Shown one piece after another: positions 6,719 through 9,646 of a stretch of DNA of 9,646 nucleotides. The DNA comes from SAR202 cluster bacterium (GTDB lineage: Bacteria > Chloroflexota > Dehalococcoidia > Lucifugimonadales > UBA826). A program made the translations under genes and the position numbers. The stretch covers positions 1 through 9,646 of the forward strand of contig VFFY01000240.1 in NCBI GenBank assembly GCA_009392675.1, given 5' to 3'. How positions within the stretch are numbered: the first letter of the stretch is position 1; the number at the start of each line of letters is the position of its first letter. The notes below the pieces were generated by a model. It was given only the letters and a program-made list of their open reading frames with translations. It ran no database searches and was not told where the DNA came from.

Positions 6719-6723
6719 GGCTT

Positions 6724-7533
6724 CTATAAACCTATCTGATTCTTTGATAAAAGATTTTCTAAATACACAGCTACTCCGTCCTCATTCGGGCTTTTGGCCA
6801 GGTCATTACATACTTCAAAAACTACAGATTCCCCTCCAGCCATCGCAACCCCTCTACCGGCCCACTTAAGCATTTCCACATCATTGAAGCCATTTCCAAA
6901 AGCTATTACTTCTTCAACCATCACATCAGTCTGGGAACAAAGCCATGCCAAAGCTTTATCCTTACCAGCATCGATACTAAGTATTTCGCAAAAATGTGGC
7001 AATGAGCGGGTGGCATACATCTCAGCAGAATATTTCGATTTTAGATCGGATTCTAACTCTGCCACTACCTCTGGGTCTCCGACTCCTAAGACACGATACA
7101 GATCCCTTCCGATTTCTTCCAAAGAGTCCACTAGAAATATTTTCACTCCGTTCCTTTCTCCGTATGCCTCAGCCCAGTCACTCATTTCTTCAACGTAGAC
7201 ATCGTCCCCTGCATAACCCACTATCTCCACGTCAGATTGAGCTAGTAATCGGACGGAAAGTGACACTTGATCAGGTGAAAGAAAAGTCTCCCAAACATTT
7301 TTTTCTCCTTTATCGAAACTCACCAATGCCCCTTGAAAGGACACGACCGTTTCTATCATGGGAGCTTGCCGAAGGAAAATCATGGCAGATTTTAGGCTTC
7401 TACCCGTGGCAACTGAGACCAAAGCACCCCGGTTGGAACATTCTTCTAGTATTTGCATCATGTAGGGGGAAATCGAAGAAGAGTCCCCTTTTAGAGTACC
7501 GTCAATATCCAGGGCAATAATCTTATATTTCAA
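6724..7533 (-). CDS. Cof-type HAD-superfamily phosphatase
   Basis: The 269-residue product is a HAD-superfamily, subfamily IIB (Cof-type) hydrolase, a group that dephosphorylates sugar phosphates and similar small metabolites. Motif I is LDIDGTL (8-14) with nucleophile Asp9 and acid Asp11. Motif II is VATGRS with Thr43, the cap domain spans about 80-185, motif III is Lys191 in DAGKDKAL, and motif IV is FGNGFNDVEML (212-222), in which the first Asp of the usual GDGxND is Asn214. I chose the TTG at 7531-7533 because it gives the canonical MKYKIIALDIDGTL start and has GGAGAAG eight bases upstream. The frame stays open to a GTG at 7617, which would add 28 residues not typical of the family. It is the first gene of a two-gene minus-strand unit with the sugar kinase, suggesting sugar-phosphate balancing. 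The substrate is unknown. Confidence 0.86.
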   Translation of the reverse strand: MKYKIIALDIDGTLKGDSSSISPYMMQILEECSNRGALVSVATGRSLKSAMIFLRQAPMIETVVSFQGALVSFDKGEKNVWETFLSPDQVSLSVRLLAQSDVEIVGYAGDDVYVEEMSDWAEAYGERNGVKIFLVDSLEEIGRDLYRVLGVGDPEVVAELESDLKSKYSAEMYATRSLPHFCEILSIDAGKDKALAWLCSQTDVMVEEVIAFGNGFNDVEMLKWAGRGVAMAGGESVVFEVCNDLAKSPNEDGVAVYLENLLSKNQIGL

Positions 7534-7541
7534 ATCGTTAA

Positions 7542-7548
7542 CTTCTCC
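7542..7548 (-). promoter_or_regulatory. Ribosome binding site supporting the internal TTG start of the HAD gene
   Basis: On the minus strand GGAGAAG precedes the TTG at 7531-7533 by eight bases. This favours the shorter protein over the in-frame GTG at 7615-7617. Confidence 0.55.
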
Positions 7549-7648
7549 GAGGTCAAGATAGCCTGTGCTAAAATCACCGTGATTTCCGCTAATCCACATA
7601 CAGGTAGATTTATGCACATCAAACCCAGATTGATACTATGGGCTTGTA

Positions 7649-7676
7649 TTGGCCCCTTTGTAGTTTATTTGATAAT
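7649..7676 (+). promoter_or_regulatory. Possible promoter for the uronate dehydrogenase-like/enolase-superfamily pair
   Basis: TTGGCC (7649-7654) and GATAAT (7671-7676) are 16 bp apart and match the -35 and -10 consensus at four and five positions. A small inverted repeat, GGGC (7640-7643) and GCCC (7652-7655), overlaps the -35 box and could be an operator half-site pair, though four bases is too short to claim. The start codon lies 46 bp beyond the -10 box. Confidence 0.4.
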
Positions 7677-7709
7677 ACAGGCCTTTGGGGAAAAATAAAA
7701 AATAACCCT

Positions 7710-7716
7710 AGGAGAA
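7710..7716 (+). promoter_or_regulatory. Strong ribosome binding site fixing a TTG start
   Basis: AGGAGAA lies six bases before the TTG at 7723. With this near-perfect site and no ATG in frame nearby, TTG is the start of the uronate dehydrogenase-like gene. Confidence 0.75.
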
Positions 7717-7722
7717 ACACCA

Positions 7723-8535
7723 TTGAGTGGAAGAAAAGTCCTGGTAACAGGATTAGCAGGAAAAATAGGTGGGATAATCCGGTCAAACTTATCGTCAAAA
7801 TACTTTTTGAGTGGTCTTGACCTTCAGAAAGTGCCAGAATTTCCTACTACTGTCGCTAATCTTTCAAATTTGGATGAAATACTGCCTGCATTTGAAGGTA
7901 TTGACACAGTTGTTCATCTGGCAGCAGATCCGAACCATCAAGGTAATTGGGAAACCAATCTGGAAAACAACATAATAGGTACCCGTAACGTATATGAAGC
8001 CGCCCGTCTGTCAGGAGTGAACCGGATCGTTTTTGCTAGCAGCAATCATGCCTTGGGATTTTATCCTCTAAGGGATAATCCCTATAAACAAATCTATGAG
8101 GGAGACTTCCGAGAAGTACGTCAACCAGTTATTCCTTTAGCCACCAATCTTGTACGGCCAGACGGTTACTATGGCGTCAGTAAAGCATTCGGGGAATCCT
8201 TAGGTAGCTATTTTCATGACGAATACGGAATATCGGTCATATGTATGAGAATAGGTTGGGTAATGGAGCCAGACGACCCAACCTTTGCTCCGTCCGCCTT
8301 GTCTTTGTGGATGAGCCATAAAGACACCGCAAGTCTGATCGGCTGCAGCATAGATGCACCAGAGTCTGTAGGATTTGCTATCGTTTACGGAATGTCAGAT
8401 AACACTTATGGAATATGGGATATGGAACAAGGGCGAAAGATAATAGGTTTTATCCCTGAAGATAACGCAGGCACACAATGGGCTCCATCAAAAGATCGGT
8501 CTTCAGTCATGAAATCTGGAGACCCACAAGAATGA
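7723..8535 (+). CDS. NAD(P)-dependent dehydrogenase of the extended SDR family, uronate dehydrogenase-like
   Basis: This 270-residue extended-SDR enzyme has the dinucleotide motif TGLAGKIGG (9-17), Asp33 at the end of the second strand (usual for NAD preference), the VVHLAAD segment (63-69), FASSNHALGFYP (104-115), and the catalytic Tyr150-x-x-x-Lys154 in YYGVSKAFGE. It is shorter than nucleotide-sugar epimerases (over 310). The wording of ASSNH, GVSKAFGE, RIG (176-178), the SLWMSHKD region (194-201) and VVYG/ANT-like VYGMSDNT (221-228) matches what I recall of uronate dehydrogenase, which oxidises D-glucuronate or D-galacturonate to an aldarolactone. Arg176 fits the carboxylate-binding Arg. 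The pocket differs, however: Asp69-Pro70 and Trp179 stand where the Agrobacterium enzyme has small or Ser residues, so the substrate may be another acid sugar. The TTG start is set by AGGAGAA. The next gene begins 24 bp later and is an enolase-superfamily enzyme, matching the logic of the pathway. Confidence 0.8.
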   Translation: MSGRKVLVTGLAGKIGGIIRSNLSSKYFLSGLDLQKVPEFPTTVANLSNLDEILPAFEGIDTVVHLAADPNHQGNWETNLENNIIGTRNVYEAARLSGVNRIVFASSNHALGFYPLRDNPYKQIYEGDFREVRQPVIPLATNLVRPDGYYGVSKAFGESLGSYFHDEYGISVICMRIGWVMEPDDPTFAPSALSLWMSHKDTASLIGCSIDAPESVGFAIVYGMSDNTYGIWDMEQGRKIIGFIPEDNAGTQWAPSKDRSSVMKSGDPQE

Positions 8536-8546
8536 TTGATTTCAAG

Positions 8547-8551
8547 AGGAG
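8547..8551 (+). promoter_or_regulatory. Ribosome binding site choosing the ATG start of the enolase-superfamily gene
   Basis: AGGAG lies eight bases before the ATG at 8560. The longer in-frame TTG at 8536 lies upstream of this site and would translate through it, so the ATG is preferred. Confidence 0.75.
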
Positions 8552-8559
8552 AAAAAGAA

Positions 8560-9645
8560 ATGAAAATACAAAGATATGAAACAGGCATTGTCAGTCTGCC
8601 TAGAGAGGAAGGCCCTCTGTCAGGAGGGATGGGCAGTAAGGCAGAGTTTATAACGATAAAGATCATCACGGATGACGGTATAGAAGGAATAGGTTACTCA
8701 GGGTTCGCAAGTTCAATAATGGTCAAGGCCTTGAAGGAAACGGTTGATGCATTGCTTGAGCAGATTATTGGAGAAGACCCTAGGCGAGTAGAACATATCA
8801 ATACTTATCTGAGAAATTTGGCAGGAGGCGGAGCCCCAGCCGGCCTTGTAACACGGGGAGTTTCGGGAATTGATGTTGCCTTATGGGATATTAAAGGCAA
8901 AGCTGCATCAGAACCTCTCCACAGATTGCTAGGAGGGTTCAGAGACACTGTTCCTACTTATGCAAGTGGTTATTTATGGCGAACGTTCGACTTGAACCGG
9001 TTAGAAAAGACAAGTAAAGAACTCGTATCTCAGGGTTTCAAGGCTATGAAGTTTCGAATGGGGGCTGAAGATAGTGCTCAAAAAGAGATAGCAAGAATGG
9101 AAACCATGAGAAATTCAGTGGGTCCAGACATTACAGTGATGCTGGATATCAACCAAGGTTGGGATGTTAACACCGCCATTTCCATAGGAAGGGAACTTGC
9201 ACAATATGATCTTTTTTGGCTAGAAGATCCAATAAATCATCAAGATTTTGAAGGTTTGTCTCGTATCGCCGATGCCCTGGACACACCAGTTGCAGCGGGA
9301 GAATACCACTATGGTATCGAACCATTTAGGACTCAACTAGAACGCCGATCTATCGATATAGTCATGGTCGATTTACTCAGAGCCGGAGGAATAACACAGT
9401 GGATGAAGGCAGCTCACCTAGCTGAGGCTTACAATTTGCCCGTTGTTACCCATTTGGCCACGGAGGTCTTGATGCACTGCTTGGCTGCTTGTCCAAACGG
9501 TTTGTACGTGGAACACATGCCATGGACCTTTGCCATGTTCAATGAGGAACCCGAGGTTGTCGGAGGGGAAATTGTTTTGCCTCAAAGCCCCGGATTAGGA
9601 TTGTCCTTCAACGACGACAATTTGAAAAAATATGCGGTTTCTTGA
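8560..9645 (+). CDS. Mandelate racemase/muconate lactonizing enzyme family protein (enolase superfamily)
   Basis: The 361-residue protein is a complete mandelate-racemase-subgroup member of the enolase superfamily. These enzymes abstract a proton alpha to a carboxylate on Mg2+ to racemise, dehydrate or cycloisomerise acid sugars. The capping domain (about 1-125) precedes the barrel. The metal ligands are Asp196 (LDINQGW), Glu222 (LEDP) and Glu248 (AGEYH). The His-Asp dyad is His298 (VVTHLA) with Asp271 (VDLLRAGGIT), and Glu318 (EHM) lies at the electrophile position. The second-strand motif reads Lys164-Phe-Arg166, where mandelate racemase has Lys-x-Lys. The numbering closely follows mandelate racemase, and the length is normal. 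The start is the ATG at 8560. Following a uronate dehydrogenase-like gene by 24 bp, it probably handles the resulting lactone or aldarate, as galactarolactone cycloisomerase or an aldarate dehydratase would; which of these cannot be read from sequence. The stop codon TGA ends one base before the window edge. Confidence 0.92.
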   Translation: MKIQRYETGIVSLPREEGPLSGGMGSKAEFITIKIITDDGIEGIGYSGFASSIMVKALKETVDALLEQIIGEDPRRVEHINTYLRNLAGGGAPAGLVTRGVSGIDVALWDIKGKAASEPLHRLLGGFRDTVPTYASGYLWRTFDLNRLEKTSKELVSQGFKAMKFRMGAEDSAQKEIARMETMRNSVGPDITVMLDINQGWDVNTAISIGRELAQYDLFWLEDPINHQDFEGLSRIADALDTPVAAGEYHYGIEPFRTQLERRSIDIVMVDLLRAGGITQWMKAAHLAEAYNLPVVTHLATEVLMHCLAACPNGLYVEHMPWTFAMFNEEPEVVGGEIVLPQSPGLGLSFNDDNLKKYAVS

Positions 9646-9646
9646 G

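Noticed and set aside
6996..7520. Plus-strand open frame of 174 codons opposite the HAD gene
   Set aside because: The HAD motifs on the other strand are complete, and this translation has low-complexity Leu/Pro/Ser/Arg content typical of antisense frames.
7534..7617. N-terminal extension of the HAD protein from a GTG at 7617
   Set aside because: The 28 added residues precede the canonical MKYKIIALDIDGT start and have no family counterpart, while the TTG at 7533 has a ribosome site.
7638..7820. 60-codon plus-strand open frame spanning the promoter region and the start of the uronate dehydrogenase-like gene
   Set aside because: It overlaps the better supported TTG-start gene in another frame, covers the likely promoter and has no good ribosome site.
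1..9646. Mobile element, CRISPR, toxin-antitoxin or defence system
   Set aside because: I saw no transposase, integrase, repeat-spacer pattern, terminal inverted repeats or small toxin-like gene pairs; all complete genes but one are assignable to metabolic families.

Overview
The window is a compact bacterial segment. By eye its GC is in the low-to-mid 40s. Nearly every base is coding, no intergenic gap reaches 300 bp, and I see no tRNA, rRNA, insertion sequence, CRISPR array or long repeat. Ten complete protein genes and the 3' end of an eleventh are supported. The mix of enolase-superfamily, MaoC-like, SDR, HpcH/HpaI and enoyl-CoA hydratase genes, several TTG starts, and a 248-residue protein resembling uncharacterised proteins I associate with marine Dehalococcoidia suggests a free-living oligotroph such as the SAR202 group of Chloroflexota. 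That assignment is inference from recall, with no search behind it.

Left block (1-3000, plus strand): the C-terminus of a short-chain dehydrogenase, an HpcH/HpaI-type aldolase, an intrinsic terminator, an alpha/beta hydrolase with a TTG start, and a double-hotdog MaoC-like protein. Together they look like a degradation route for a hydroxy- or oxo-acid of unknown identity. Facing them on the minus strand (3006-4630) are a conserved protein of unknown function and a crotonase-superfamily enzyme; the latter ends only 5 bp from the MaoC-like stop codon.

Middle block: a 148-bp divergent promoter region (4631-4778) separates the unknown gene from a class-2-like dihydroorotate dehydrogenase (4779-5795, plus). 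That gene overlaps tail-to-tail by 4 bp with a minus-strand pair, a Cof-type HAD phosphatase followed 5 bp later by a ribokinase-family sugar kinase (5792-7533).

Right block: a second divergent region (7534-7722) leads into a plus-strand pair, a uronate-dehydrogenase-like NAD(P) enzyme and a mandelate-racemase-type enolase-superfamily enzyme, 24 bp apart and both with strong ribosome binding sites. In known oxidative uronate pathways a uronate dehydrogenase makes an aldarolactone that an enolase-superfamily cycloisomerase or dehydratase then processes, so this pair is the most interpretable functional unit. Overall the window looks like carbohydrate-acid and acyl-CoA catabolism interleaved with one pyrimidine-biosynthesis-type gene. 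I found no obviously new class of system. The points most worth pursuing are the altered catalytic residues in several enzymes and the unknown 248-residue family.
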